From assembly GCA_016704445.1 (NCBI GenBank), contig JADJAE010000018.1:56961-120960 (forward strand): a DNA stretch of 64,000 nt. Reading direction: 5' to 3'. Below, piece after piece: positions 7,736 to 16,464 of this stretch. The stretch is from Deltaproteobacteria bacterium (GTDB taxonomy: Bacteria; Myxococcota_A; Polyangia; Polyangiales; Ga0077539). Within the stretch, counting starts at the first letter, position 1; every line of letters starts with the position of its first letter. The notes below the pieces were generated by a model. It did not search any database, was not told the DNA's origin, and worked only from the letters and a program-made list of their open reading frames with translations. The position numbers and the translations under genes were made by a program.

Positions 7736-8944
7736 CTACGCGCGTCGCGCGCGGCGCTCGCTCGCCTCGGTGAGCATCCCCAGCAGCTCGTCGCTCCGCG
7801 GCTCCCAGCCGTAGCGCGCCTCGACCCGCTGGCGCGCCGCGACCGCGATCGCCTGCGCCCTCGCCCGGTCGTGGAGCAGCGCCAGCACCGCCTCGGCCAT
7901 CGGCGCCCCCTGCTCGCCGTAGGGCGCGACCACCAGCTGCGTTCCGGGCTCCGCCTCGATGCCCTCGGCCGCCGCGGGAGAGCACACCACCGGGACGCCC
8001 ATGGCCATCGCCTCGAGCACCTTGTTCTGCACGCCGCGCGCGACCCGCAGCGGGATCACGCACACCGCGCAGCCCGTCACGTACGGCCGGATGTCCTCGA
8101 CGTAGCCGGTGACCGTCACCCCTTCGACCGCCGCGAGCGCCAGCACCTCCGGCGTCGGCCGGGAGCCCGCGATCACCACCCGGAAGTCGGGGTAGCGCGC
8201 CCGCACCCGAGGCATCACCTCGCGCACCAGGAACACCGCCGCCTCCACGTTGGCGTGGTAGTCCATCGCCCCGAAGAAGACCGCCGACGCGTCGGGGGCG
8301 GGCGTCGCCGCGGGGCCGAAGTAGTCGGTGTCCACGCCGTTGGCGAGCGTGCGCGCGTCGCACCCCGGCGCGATGGCCGCGAGCAGCACCTTCTCCCGGT
8401 CGGCGGTGACCGTGGAGATCACCGCGCGCCGCGCGACCTCGCGCTCGTACTCCTGCAGCGTGGCCGCCTCGCGGCGGTACACCGAGCGCATCGGGAAGCT
8501 CGCCTCGTCGGCGTACGCGCGCCACTTCGCCGAGTCGACGTCGACGAAGTCCATCACCAGCGGCACCTCGGGGTGCCGCAGCGCGTACGGCGCCATCGAG
8601 CTGCTCTCCGCGAGGATGGCGTCGGGGTTGAGCTCCCGCACCGCGCGGTCGACCTCGGCCCGCAGCCGCCAGCTCCTGAAGACCGGAAGCGTCAGCGGCT
8701 GCCAGCCCAGCAGCCACGGCAGCGCCTTCACCCGCTGCCAGCGCATGTCGAGCGGCACCAGGGTCACCGAGGCGAAGTGCCGCCGCAGCCGCGCTGCGTG
8801 GTCGAGGTCGGACGGCGGCTCCGCGAAGGCCATCAGGTGCACCTCGCAGCGCTTCGCGAGGCGGGTGAGCAGGTGGTGCGTGCGGATCTTGTCGCCCTTG
8901 TCGGGAGGAAACGGCGTGCGGTGCGTGAGCGCGAGCACCCTCAT
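7736..8944 (-). CDS. Glycosyltransferase, TIGR03087-like (PEP-CTERM/EpsH1-associated, Stp1 type)
   Basis: The 402-residue protein opens with RTPFPPDKGDKIRTHHLLTRLA and contains DFVDVDSAKW, both characteristic of the sugar transferase family associated with exosortase/EPS loci. The C-terminal GT-B half contains a nucleotide-sugar site (GVQNKVLEAMAMGVPVV). It should transfer a sugar to a lipid-linked or polymer acceptor at the cytoplasmic face. ATGA overlap with the upstream acyltransferase (8941-8944) selects this ATG over one 15 bases earlier and shows translational coupling. It is the last gene of a four-gene polysaccharide operon. No exosortase is visible in the window. Confidence 0.85.
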   Translation of the reverse strand: MRVLALTHRTPFPPDKGDKIRTHHLLTRLAKRCEVHLMAFAEPPSDLDHAARLRRHFASVTLVPLDMRWQRVKALPWLLGWQPLTLPVFRSWRLRAEVDRAVRELNPDAILAESSSMAPYALRHPEVPLVMDFVDVDSAKWRAYADEASFPMRSVYRREAATLQEYEREVARRAVISTVTADREKVLLAAIAPGCDARTLANGVDTDYFGPAATPAPDASAVFFGAMDYHANVEAAVFLVREVMPRVRARYPDFRVVIAGSRPTPEVLALAAVEGVTVTGYVEDIRPYVTGCAVCVIPLRVARGVQNKVLEAMAMGVPVVCSPAAAEGIEAEPGTQLVVAPYGEQGAPMAEAVLALLHDRARAQAIAVAARQRVEARYGWEPRSDELLGMLTEASERRARRA

Positions 8945-9567
8945 GACGGACGCACCCACGCCCGGCTCACCGGGTCGCGACGACGGAGGATGCGCGCCGG
9001 GTTGCCGCCCACCACGCTGTTCTCGGGCACCGGCTCGACCACCACCGAGCCCGAGGCCACCACGCAGCCGGGGCCCACGTCCGCCAGCACGAGGGCACCA
9101 TTACCGAGCCAGGTATTGCGCCCGATGCGCACCTGGTCGTAGCGGCCCGGCTGGTCTTGCACCGGGGCGTCGGGGTCATCGAAGCCGTGCTGGTTCTTGC
9201 CGGACAGCACGTGCACGTTGGAGCCGAGGGTCACGTGCTCCTCGAGCACCGCGCGGCCGACGCTGCAATTGGCGCCGATGTACACGCCCTTGGAGACCAC
9301 CGCGTCGGGCGTCGAGAAGGTCGTCCCCCACTGGATGCACGAGTCTGCGTGGCACTCGGTGAGCACGGCCCCGTAGAAGGCCCGGCGCACCAGCTGCCCC
9401 GTGAGCCCTGGCACCATCGCCAGCGCCTGCGAGTAGCCCGCGAAGAGCGTGCGCAGCCGGTGCTCGTCGACGCCGCGGGTCTCCGCGCGGAAGGCCAACA
9501 CCAGCGGCATCACGGCGCCGCGGGCCCCCGCGAGGGCCACCATCTTCACCAACCGTCGCGCGTCCAT
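8941..9567 (-). CDS. Left-handed beta-helix (hexapeptide) acyltransferase
   Basis: The 208-residue protein has hexapeptide-repeat turns from ~85 to 190 (GVYIGANCSVGRAVLEEHVTLGSN, WLGNGALVLADVGPGCVV), ending in the familiar GNPARI motif of trimeric LbH acyltransferases. The loop HVLSGKNQHGFDD supplies a likely catalytic His. Such enzymes O- or N-acetylate sugars; in this operon it probably decorates a polysaccharide subunit. GAGGAG lies 6 bases before the ATG. An N-terminal Ala/Val/Leu-rich helix precedes the catalytic coil. Confidence 0.82.
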   Translation of the reverse strand: MDARRLVKMVALAGARGAVMPLVLAFRAETRGVDEHRLRTLFAGYSQALAMVPGLTGQLVRRAFYGAVLTECHADSCIQWGTTFSTPDAVVSKGVYIGANCSVGRAVLEEHVTLGSNVHVLSGKNQHGFDDPDAPVQDQPGRYDQVRIGRNTWLGNGALVLADVGPGCVVASGSVVVEPVPENSVVGGNPARILRRRDPVSRAWVRPS

Positions 9568-9594
9568 CGGGTGCTCCTCACGCCGCTCGAATCG

Positions 9595-10716
9595 TCAACG
9601 AACCCCGAGGGAAGAATACAGGTCCAGGTAACGCTGCGCCCGGCGGGCGGGGTCGTGCCGCTCCGCCGCGCGCGACCGGGCCTGGGCCACCCGGCGGGCG
9701 CGCTCGTCGGGCCGCGCCACGCAGTCGACCACCGCGTCGGCCAGCGCCTCGGCGGACTCCGGCGCCACGATCCAGGCCATCTCTCCGTCGTCGGCCACCT
9801 CGGGAACGCCGCCGACGCGCGTGGCCACCACCGGCAGCCCCAACGTCATCGCTTCGAGAAGCGCGTTGGGCATCGCCTCGGAGCGCGATGGCATCACCAG
9901 CATGTCGCAGGCCTTGTAGACCACGCCTACCAGCTTCTGGTGCCCCAGGAACCGAACCGCAAGCCCGAGGTCGAGCTCGCGCGAGAGGGCTTCCAGCATC
10001 GCCCGATCGGGCCCGTCGCCGGCCAGCGCGAAGGTCACCTGCGCCCCCTGGGCTCGCGCCTGCGCCAGCGCCCTCAGCGCGAGATCCTGCCCCTTCTCGT
10101 GCGAGAGCCGACCCACCACCGCCGCGACGAACTCCCCCTCCGGGATACCCAACTTTGCGCGAGCCTCCTCGCGGGTCATCGGGGTGGAGAGGTCCCTCGC
10201 GTCGACCGCGTTGGGGATCACCACCACCCGGTCGGGCCGCACGCCCTCGTGCACCACGATGTCCCTCGCGCTCTGCGCCACGGCCACCACCCGGTCGGCC
10301 CTCGGCAGCGACCACGCATCGATGCGGTGGTAGCGCTTCACCTTGTCGTTCTCGGCGGTCCACCCGTGGTGGTGGCCCACCCAGGGGACGCGCCGCGCCG
10401 CGCGCACGGCCATCGCGATGAGGTGCGGCTTGTACGAGTGGCTCTGCACCACCCGGGCGCCGGTGCGCCACGCGATGGCCACCGCGCGCGCCAGGATGGT
10501 CGGGTCGTAGGGCCCTCGCTCCTGGATCTCGTGCACCGTGAGCGCCCCGTCGGACATCTCGTCGAGCGGAGGTACGGGCCCGGCCCCGCGCCCCCGAAGG
10601 ATGGCCACGTGGAGACGCACGTCGGGCGGCAGCGCCCGGGCGAGGTGGATGAGCCCGCGCGCCGGACCCGTGACCACCGGCGCATCGAGGAAGGACAGGA
10701 CGACCATGGGCCCCAC
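9595..10716 (-). CDS. Glycosyltransferase family 4 (GT-B fold)
   Basis: The 373-residue protein has a typical GT4 layout. The N-terminal acceptor domain includes GPARGLIHLARALP and SHSYKPHLIAM. The linker carries VIPNAVDARDL, followed by AAVVGRLSHEKGQDLALRAL. The donor site is SRSEAMPNALLEAMTLGLPVVAT with the conserved E-x7-E. It retains a nucleotide-sugar donor site and should elongate a glycan on the cytoplasmic side. It lies 3 bases after the SGNH hydrolase stop and 27 bases before the acyltransferase, so cotranscription is likely. An ATG at 10707 is an alternative start. Confidence 0.88.
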   Translation of the reverse strand: MGPMVVLSFLDAPVVTGPARGLIHLARALPPDVRLHVAILRGRGAGPVPPLDEMSDGALTVHEIQERGPYDPTILARAVAIAWRTGARVVQSHSYKPHLIAMAVRAARRVPWVGHHHGWTAENDKVKRYHRIDAWSLPRADRVVAVAQSARDIVVHEGVRPDRVVVIPNAVDARDLSTPMTREEARAKLGIPEGEFVAAVVGRLSHEKGQDLALRALAQARAQGAQVTFALAGDGPDRAMLEALSRELDLGLAVRFLGHQKLVGVVYKACDMLVMPSRSEAMPNALLEAMTLGLPVVATRVGGVPEVADDGEMAWIVAPESAEALADAVVDCVARPDERARRVAQARSRAAERHDPARRAQRYLDLYSSLGVR

Positions 10717-10719
10717 CGC

Positions 10720-11601
10720 TCAGTCGTCCTTGGGCTCGTCGGCGGGAGGCTGCGGGCCTCGGTAGCCCCGCCCGCCGCCTGCGTCGACCGCCGCGACCGG
10801 CGCCCTCACGACGCCCGCGTCCGCCGCGGGGATCGCCCCCGGCGGCACCGGCCCCACCGGGGGGGTTGCCCCTCGGCCCTCGAGGATCACCGAGCGGATC
10901 AGCCCGATCATGCGCTGGCGTCCCGCCTGGTTGGGGTGCAGCCCGTCGTCGGTGAGCGAGTCGGGCAGGTAGCCCTCGTCGTCGGAGAGCACCGAGGCGT
11001 AGTCGAGGAGCATGTCGCGACGCATCCTCGCCTGGTCGCGCACCCACTCGTTGAAGCGCCTGATCTTCGGGGTCGCGGTGCCGTCGGCCTCCGCGCGGTC
11101 CCAGGCCCTGGAGACCGGAACCGTCGTGGCGAGCACCACCTTCACGTGGCGCGCGCGCGCCTGCTCGGCCATCTGCGCGAAGTAGAATTGCGTCTCGTCG
11201 AAGGGGGGCGCGTCGGGCAGCAGGTTGATCGCGCACATCTTGAGCACGACCATCTCGGGCCGCAGCTCGAGCGCGTCGGGCTCCAGCCGCAGGTACTGCT
11301 GCCAGACGAGCTGCCCGCTGTCGCCGCGGTTGACGAAGGGGACGCCGGGAAACTCCCCCGCGAGGTCGAGCTGGTCGGTGATGCTCGCCCCGAGAAACAC
11401 CACGCGCCCCGCCACGACCCCTTCGTTACGGAGGCGCTCGTTGTCCGCGCGGTAGCGCACCCGGTGCGCCGGATCGCTGTGCAGCCCGAGCCAGCGCTCG
11501 TGCCAGGTCCTCGCGTCGCTGCGGTAGCGCCAGGCCTTGTACGAGACGGCGCCGAGGCCGACGAGCATCAAGGCCAGGGCTCCCTGGAGGAGGCGGTTCA
11601 T
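10720..11601 (-). CDS. Membrane-anchored SGNH/GDSL-type hydrolase
   Basis: The 293-residue protein starts with a single hydrophobic helix (residues ~4-20), giving a membrane anchor or uncleaved signal with the catalytic part outside the cytoplasm. SGNH blocks are visible: FLGASITDQ with the nucleophile Ser, NRGDSGQ, KMCAINLL, and DDGLHPNQAG with the Asp-His pair. The Pro/Ala-rich tail is probably disordered. In polysaccharide loci such proteins act as O-acetyl esterases or transferases on the polymer, which fits the adjacent acyltransferase. First gene of the minus-strand operon, divergent from the barrel gene at 11722. Confidence 0.8.
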   Translation of the reverse strand: MNRLLQGALALMLVGLGAVSYKAWRYRSDARTWHERWLGLHSDPAHRVRYRADNERLRNEGVVAGRVVFLGASITDQLDLAGEFPGVPFVNRGDSGQLVWQQYLRLEPDALELRPEMVVLKMCAINLLPDAPPFDETQFYFAQMAEQARARHVKVVLATTVPVSRAWDRAEADGTATPKIRRFNEWVRDQARMRRDMLLDYASVLSDDEGYLPDSLTDDGLHPNQAGRQRMIGLIRSVILEGRGATPPVGPVPPGAIPAADAGVVRAPVAAVDAGGGRGYRGPQPPADEPKDD

Positions 11602-11721
11602 GATGGGCGATCACTCCTGCGCGCTGATACGGAAGCTCGACACGCGCGGAGCATCATGCCATATCGACCGTCCACGGCGGGTGCGTGAAAGACCGCGCAG
11701 AAGGATCGTTTCGGAACCACG

Positions 11722-13402
11722 ATGGTTGCCTCAACCCTGGCCCTGGTGGTGGCAGTTCCGATGCAGCTCGCGGCGGCGGCGGGGGTCGAGCTGGCGGGCG
11801 GATATGACTCCACGGTGCTCAACCAGCAGACGCTCTCCTATGGAGATGGCGCCCTCACGCGCGGCGCGGTCGACCTGCAGGTCGGCCACCGCGGAGAGAC
11901 GGTGCGTCAGCTCCTGCGCACGCGCGGCGAGTACTACTTCACCCAGGGCGAGGGTCGCACCTTCGACCAGGGAGACTTCGTCTCGCTGACCCGCTACGCC
12001 CTCCACGCCGAGCCGAGCGAAGACTGGCTCGTCGAGGGCGAGGCGAGCTACGCGCTCGGCCAGTCGTCGCTGCTCCTCGGCCGCGGAGGCAGCCCCTTCC
12101 TGTCCTTCCAGCGGGGCATCTTCGGCGACTACACCGGGCAGCTCCGCACGCAGCACAACTTCTCCGACACGTGGCGAGGCTCACTGCTCGGCGGAATCCT
12201 CAACCGACACGCGGTCGACATCCCCGACAACCTCGCGCGCAACAACATGCTGACCTTCGTGAGCGCCCTCGAGGCCGCCCACGACTTCGACGACAACAAC
12301 GTCGGCATCGCCGCCTCGCGCTTCGAGTACTTCCTCATCGACGGCTACGCCAACTGGGTGCCGCGCATCGTGGGCTACGCCGGGCTGCGGCACTTCTTCG
12401 GCGACCACGTCACCCTCACCGCGCTCGGCGGCGTCGACTCCCTCGCCGACCAGAACGACACCTCCGAGTTCTTCGTCGGTCCCTACGCCAACGTCGCGCT
12501 CTCGGTGATCGTGCCGGAAGATCACCTCTCCTTCGGCGTGGGCGCCCGCTACGAGTACGCCATCGTGGGCACCACCCGCTGCAACGTGGTGGTGCCGGCG
12601 GGCGGCGCGTGCCCCACCAGCGCGGTGGCCGCGGGCGGCACCGGGCGCATCCTGGGCGGCAACCTCAGCGCCCTCTGGCGCCCCGGCGAGGGGGTGGTCT
12701 CCTTCACCGCCGACGTCAACGCCGACTACGGCCTCACGGAGAACGCCGTCCCGGGCTCTACCGCGGCGAGGATCACCACCCGCGAGGTCGCGAACTTCAA
12801 CCTGTCGGCGCTCGCCGGGGTGCGCTTCATCGTCGGGCGACAGTTCTCGATCTTCGCCCGCTACAACTTCCTCTACTCCAGCATCTCGCCCCGGACGACG
12901 GGCTTCTGCACCAACGACAGCGACATCTGCAACGTCGTGCGCCACGTCGCGATGCTCGGGGTCACCTTCGCGCTCGGCAGCGATGACGACGGCGTGACCG
13001 AGCCGCTCATCCCCTACGAGGAGCTCGAGGCCCTGCAGGACGCGCGAGGCGCGGGCAACAACCCGTCCAGCGCGGGCCTCGGGGGCGACGACAGCCTGCT
13101 CACCAGCGACCCCTTCGACCTCGCAACCCCGGATGCTCCGCCCTCCTCCACCTCGGGGGAGCCGGGCTCCGGCTGGTTGCCCGCGCGGCGGCGACCCCAA
13201 CGCCGTGGTCGACCCCAACGCACCGGTCGATCCCAACGCGCCGCGCCCCCGCTATTCGACGCAGCCGACCACGCGGCAGGCCACGCAACGATCTACCTCG
13301 CCGGTGAACCATGGCAATGCGCCGGTCGCCCCCGCTTCTCCACCATCGGGTGGAAGAGCAGGCGACACCGGGCAGAGCCCTCAGGGAGAATCCAACCCAT
13401 GA
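11722..13402 (+). CDS. Outer-membrane beta-barrel of polysaccharide export locus; frame break near the C-terminus
   Basis: An N-terminal Ala/Val-rich signal-like segment leads into ~430 residues of alternating amphipathic strands (VELAGGYDS, FEYFLIDGYANWVPRIVGYAGLRHFFG, FSIFARYNFLY). This is consistent with a large outer-membrane barrel. The natural tail, Pro/Asn-rich with repeated DPNA units, lies in the next frame and ends at TGA 13400-13402, overlapping the start of the Wzz gene as ATGA. The read-through frame instead runs into that gene. I infer a one-base indel near 13181-13193. Myxobacterial short OPX proteins are reported to work with such barrel porins; this gene is adjacent to one. 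The N-terminus lacks the usual basic residues, so the start is uncertain. Confidence 0.75.
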
Positions 13403-14988
13403 CCATGGGAGAGAAGGAAGACCAGCCGCTCTCGCTCAAAGACCTGCTGGCCAATTACGGCGCGCTCGCTCGCCGGGGCCTCCGCTACTGGAAGCGGGGC
13501 CTCGCGGTGTTCACCGTCATCATGCTCGCGGGCATGGCGCTGGTGATCACCCGGCCGCGGACGTACCGCTCGGAGGCGCGCTTCCAGGTGCAGGAGCAGG
13601 AGCGCCCGGACGGCAACGGACCGGGCGCCGAGGAGGTTCAGCGATCGATCGAGAACCGGCTGTCGCAGGTCTACGGCTCGCGCACCAACATCATCACGCT
13701 CATCAACCGGCTGCACCTGTACCCGCTGCTCCAGGGCAAGACCTCCGAGACCAAGCTCGCCGAGCTCTTCTGGGGCAGCCTCGACCGGAGCATCCAGACC
13801 GACACCGTGCAGGTGGGGTTCAAGTACGGCAACCCCGAGGACGCCCAGCGCGTGGTGCAGGGCCTCATCGACATGTTCGTCAACGCGCGGCGCAACACCG
13901 CCGTCGAGCGGGCGCGCGAGGCGCTCCAGACCGTCGACGCGCAGCTTCACCAGCTCGAAGGGTCGCTCGCCGAGCGGCAGCAGTCGCTCGACCAGTTCGT
14001 GCTGGCCAACCAGGCCATGGTCGCCGAGGTCCGCGAGCGCCGCGGCGGCCCGCAGCGGCTGATCATCGGCCCCGGCGGCGCCGCCCCCGCGCGCGCCCCG
14101 GAGGTCGACAACCGCACCTCGGCGCGCACCCGACGGCTGCAGACCCGCATCGCGCAGCTCAACGCCAGCGTCGAGGCGCTCCGCAACCCGTCCCAGCCCA
14201 GCGCCCCATCGGCCGACGAGCCGCCGGAGCTCACCGCCCTGCGCGAGCGGGTGCGGGCCAAGCAGGCGGAGGTCCTGGCGATGCGCCAGCGCTTCACCCC
14301 CGACTGGCCCCCGCGCGCCTCGGCGGAGCGGGAGCTCCAGGGGATGGTCACCGAGCTCAACGGCGTCATCGCCCGGCAGCGCGGCGCCCAGCAGAGCGCG
14401 CAGAACCTCTCCCAGGCCGAGCGCGAGCAGCGCATCGAGTCGATCAACCGGGAGATCCAGCAGGCCCGCAACGAGCTCGCGGAGAGCCAGCGCGCCGACA
14501 ACGCCGCCCCGTCGCCCGGCGGGACCCAGCCGCGCACCCCCACGCCGGCCCCCAACGCCCCGAACCCCCTCACCCGCAGCAACATCGTCGCGGTCGAGGC
14601 CGAGTTCGATCGGCTCACCACCGACGTGACCACCACCCGTACCAGCTACCAGGAGCTCCTGCGCCGCAAGTTCGACCGCCAGGCCGACATGCGCCGCGCC
14701 GAGCTGAGCGGCGGCGAGCAGATCCGCATCCTCGACGCGCCCTCGCGACCCATCGAGCCCGAGCCCCCGGGGCGCACCAAGCTCGCGCTGATCGTCTCGC
14801 TGCTCGCGATGATGTTCGCCTTCGGCACGGCGCTGATCTCCGGGTTCATCGACACCCGCATCTACGACCAGGACGACCTTCGCCGCTGGGGCGAGCTCGC
14901 CGAGCTGCCGTTCATCCCCGACCTGCACTTCGACGGCCCGGTGACCCGCTCCGGCGCCTCCAGTTCGTCTGCCCCGCCTCCGGCCTGA
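13399..14988 (+). CDS. Wzz/PCP-type polysaccharide co-polymerase (chain-length determinant), no kinase domain
   Basis: This 529-residue protein has the Wzz topology. A cytoplasmic N-terminus is followed by a first membrane helix (AVFTVIMLAGMALVITRP). Then comes a long periplasmic region with coiled-coil helices (~130-400), and a second membrane helix (LALIVSLLAMMFAFGTALISG) next to the Pro-rich segment PSRPIEPEPPGRTK typical of PCP proteins. It ends ~50 residues later without Walker motifs, so any partner tyrosine kinase is encoded elsewhere. Its ATG overlaps the barrel stop (ATGA). It should set chain length and link periplasmic polymerisation to the OPX exporter just downstream. Confidence 0.88.
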   Translation: MTMGEKEDQPLSLKDLLANYGALARRGLRYWKRGLAVFTVIMLAGMALVITRPRTYRSEARFQVQEQERPDGNGPGAEEVQRSIENRLSQVYGSRTNIITLINRLHLYPLLQGKTSETKLAELFWGSLDRSIQTDTVQVGFKYGNPEDAQRVVQGLIDMFVNARRNTAVERAREALQTVDAQLHQLEGSLAERQQSLDQFVLANQAMVAEVRERRGGPQRLIIGPGGAAPARAPEVDNRTSARTRRLQTRIAQLNASVEALRNPSQPSAPSADEPPELTALRERVRAKQAEVLAMRQRFTPDWPPRASAERELQGMVTELNGVIARQRGAQQSAQNLSQAEREQRIESINREIQQARNELAESQRADNAAPSPGGTQPRTPTPAPNAPNPLTRSNIVAVEAEFDRLTTDVTTTRTSYQELLRRKFDRQADMRRAELSGGEQIRILDAPSRPIEPEPPGRTKLALIVSLLAMMFAFGTALISGFIDTRIYDQDDLRRWGELAELPFIPDLHFDGPVTRSGASSSSAPPPA

Positions 14989-15047
14989 CCCACGTCGGCG
15001 TTTCGCCGATTGCCATCCACAGCCCTGGATATGATACATCGCGAACC

Positions 15048-15629
15048 ATGCGTGATTTGCGCTCGATGTGTCTCGCCAGCCTCCTGTCCCTCTCGGCCTG
15101 CCGCTCGACCCTCACGGGACCGTGGCCGCCCGTCGAGTCCGCCGTGCAGGAGTATCGCGTCGGCTCCGGCGACATCATTCGCATCGCCGTCTTCGGCAAC
15201 GCCGAGCTCAACACCCGGGTGACGGTGCGGCCCGACGGGCGCATCACGCTGCCGCTCCTCAACGAGGTCACCGTCACCGGCAAGACCATCAACGAGATCA
15301 CCCGCGAGGTCACCGAGGGCTACCGCCGCTTCGTGCAGGACGCGCGCGTCTCCGTGGTCGTCGAGGAGGTGCACAGCTACCGGGTCTTCGTGACCGGCAA
15401 GGTCATCCGCCCGGGCGACTTCGAGTCCCGGATGCCCGTCACCGTCATGCAGGCCCTCGCGCTCGCGGGCGGCGGGGCGCGGGGCGCCAACCTCGACCAC
15501 ATCATCGTCCTGCGCCGGGCCAGCAACGGCCGCGAGGAGCGCTACGAGGTGTCCCTCAACGACATCCTCGAAGGCCAGATGCAGCAGAACTTCACGCTGC
15601 GCTCGGGCGACACCGTCGTCGTCCCCTGA
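15048..15629 (+). CDS. Short OPX (Wza-like) polysaccharide export lipoprotein
   Basis: The 193-residue protein has a lipoprotein signal with lipobox LSAC (Cys at residue 18). A poly-export domain follows (YRVGSGDIIRIAVFGNAEL, VRPDGRITLPLLNEV), then one SLBB-like domain (YRVFVTGKVIRPGDFESRMPVTVMQALALAGG). There is no C-terminal amphipathic helix able to form the Wza outer-membrane pore, so it needs another channel. The barrel encoded two genes upstream is the natural candidate. It lies 59 bases after the Wzz gene in the same direction. Wza proteins are usually ~380 residues, roughly twice this length. Confidence 0.9.
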   Translation: MRDLRSMCLASLLSLSACRSTLTGPWPPVESAVQEYRVGSGDIIRIAVFGNAELNTRVTVRPDGRITLPLLNEVTVTGKTINEITREVTEGYRRFVQDARVSVVVEEVHSYRVFVTGKVIRPGDFESRMPVTVMQALALAGGGARGANLDHIIVLRRASNGREERYEVSLNDILEGQMQQNFTLRSGDTVVVP

Positions 15630-15666
15630 CGGTCGCCCTCTAAACCCCCTTCACCGACGCTCGGCC

Positions 15667-15692
15667 CGCCCGGGAGATCACTCTCCCGGGCG
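15667..15692. terminator. Perfect 11-bp hairpin between convergent genes
   Basis: CGCCCGGGAGA (15667-15677) pairs perfectly with TCTCCCGGGCG (15682-15692) around loop TCAC. It lies between the stops of the OPX gene (+) and slyD (-), so it can serve both strands. No clear U-run follows on either side. Confidence 0.65.
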
Positions 15693-15716
15693 AACACCGG
15701 ATCACTCAAAGACGCT

Positions 15717-16205
15717 TCAGTGGTGCGCGCCGCCGTGGCCGTGCACGTGGCCGTGGGCGAGCTCCTCCTCGGAGGCCGCGCGCACGTCCTGGATGCTCAC
15801 ATCGAAGTGGAGCTCCTGGCCCGCCAGGGGGTGGTTGGCGTCGAGGCTGATCATGTCGCCCTCGATCGCGATCACCCGCAGGTGCAGCGGCTCGCCGCCC
15901 GGCCCGACGCCCTGCAGCTCGAGGCCCACCCGGGGCTCCGGGGTCTTGGGCAGGCGCGCCCGGGCGACCTTCATCACCAGCTCTTCGCGCCACTCGCCGT
16001 AGCCGTCTTCGGGCTTCACGGTGACCTTCAGGTTGGACCCGGCCGTCTTGCCCTGGAGGGCCTCCTCGAGCCCCGCCACGATGTTGCCGTGCCCGTGCAG
16101 GTAGACCATCGGCGAGCCCCCCTGCGAGCTGTCAATCACCGCCCCGGCGCCGTCGCGGAGCGTGTAGTCGAAGGCCACCACCGAACCATTCGCAATCGTC
16201 GTCAT
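15717..16205 (-). CDS. slyD: FKBP-type peptidyl-prolyl isomerase, SlyD family
   Basis: The 162-residue protein has the SlyD order: split FKBP domain (VVAFDYTLRDGAGAVIDSS, GGSPMVYLHGHGNIVAGLEEAL) and the inserted IF chaperone flap (~70-130, AYGEW-like DGYGEWREELV, DANHPLAG). A His-rich metal-binding tail follows (HGHVHGHGGAHH). SlyD is a cytoplasmic chaperone and prolyl isomerase that can bind nickel through the tail. Length matches the short members. Confidence 0.93.
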   Translation of the reverse strand: MTTIANGSVVAFDYTLRDGAGAVIDSSQGGSPMVYLHGHGNIVAGLEEALQGKTAGSNLKVTVKPEDGYGEWREELVMKVARARLPKTPEPRVGLELQGVGPGGEPLHLRVIAIEGDMISLDANHPLAGQELHFDVSIQDVRAASEEELAHGHVHGHGGAHH

Positions 16206-16464
16206 CGTCAGCTCGTCTCCTCGGTGCTCGCGCCGTCACGCATCACCAGCGTCCGTGCGCAAGTTTCGGCGCAACCTGCCATCAACCCCCAGCGGCGTCG
16301 ATGCCAGAGAGGCCAAAATCCCCGACGAATCCTTGTGGGGACAATGTAGGTGTAGTTCGCTGGCCTCAGGACGCATCACGGCATCAGTGACGCCCGGCAA
16401 ACCTGCTGGAGGGGGCGCTCGAGGGTGGCCCATGCCGTGCACTCCGCGTCCGACGGTGCTCTCC
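16206..16464. other. Divergent intergenic region between slyD and the FGE-like gene
   Basis: These 259 bases hold the divergent control region. A TCCCC/GGGGA inverted repeat lies around 16318-16343. No RNA gene or confident promoter is recognised. Confidence 0.4.

Noticed and set aside
9157..11688. Long plus-strand open frame of ~840 codons
   Set aside because: It is antisense to four recognised genes, His/Arg/Val-rich and without any domain; a GC-rich shadow frame.
11722..14988. A single 1088-residue barrel-Wzz fusion protein
   Set aside because: The barrel's natural Pro/Asn-rich tail lies in the next frame and ends in an ATGA overlap with the Wzz start. The fused frame passes through Arg-rich sequence unlike either protein, so it is an indel artefact.
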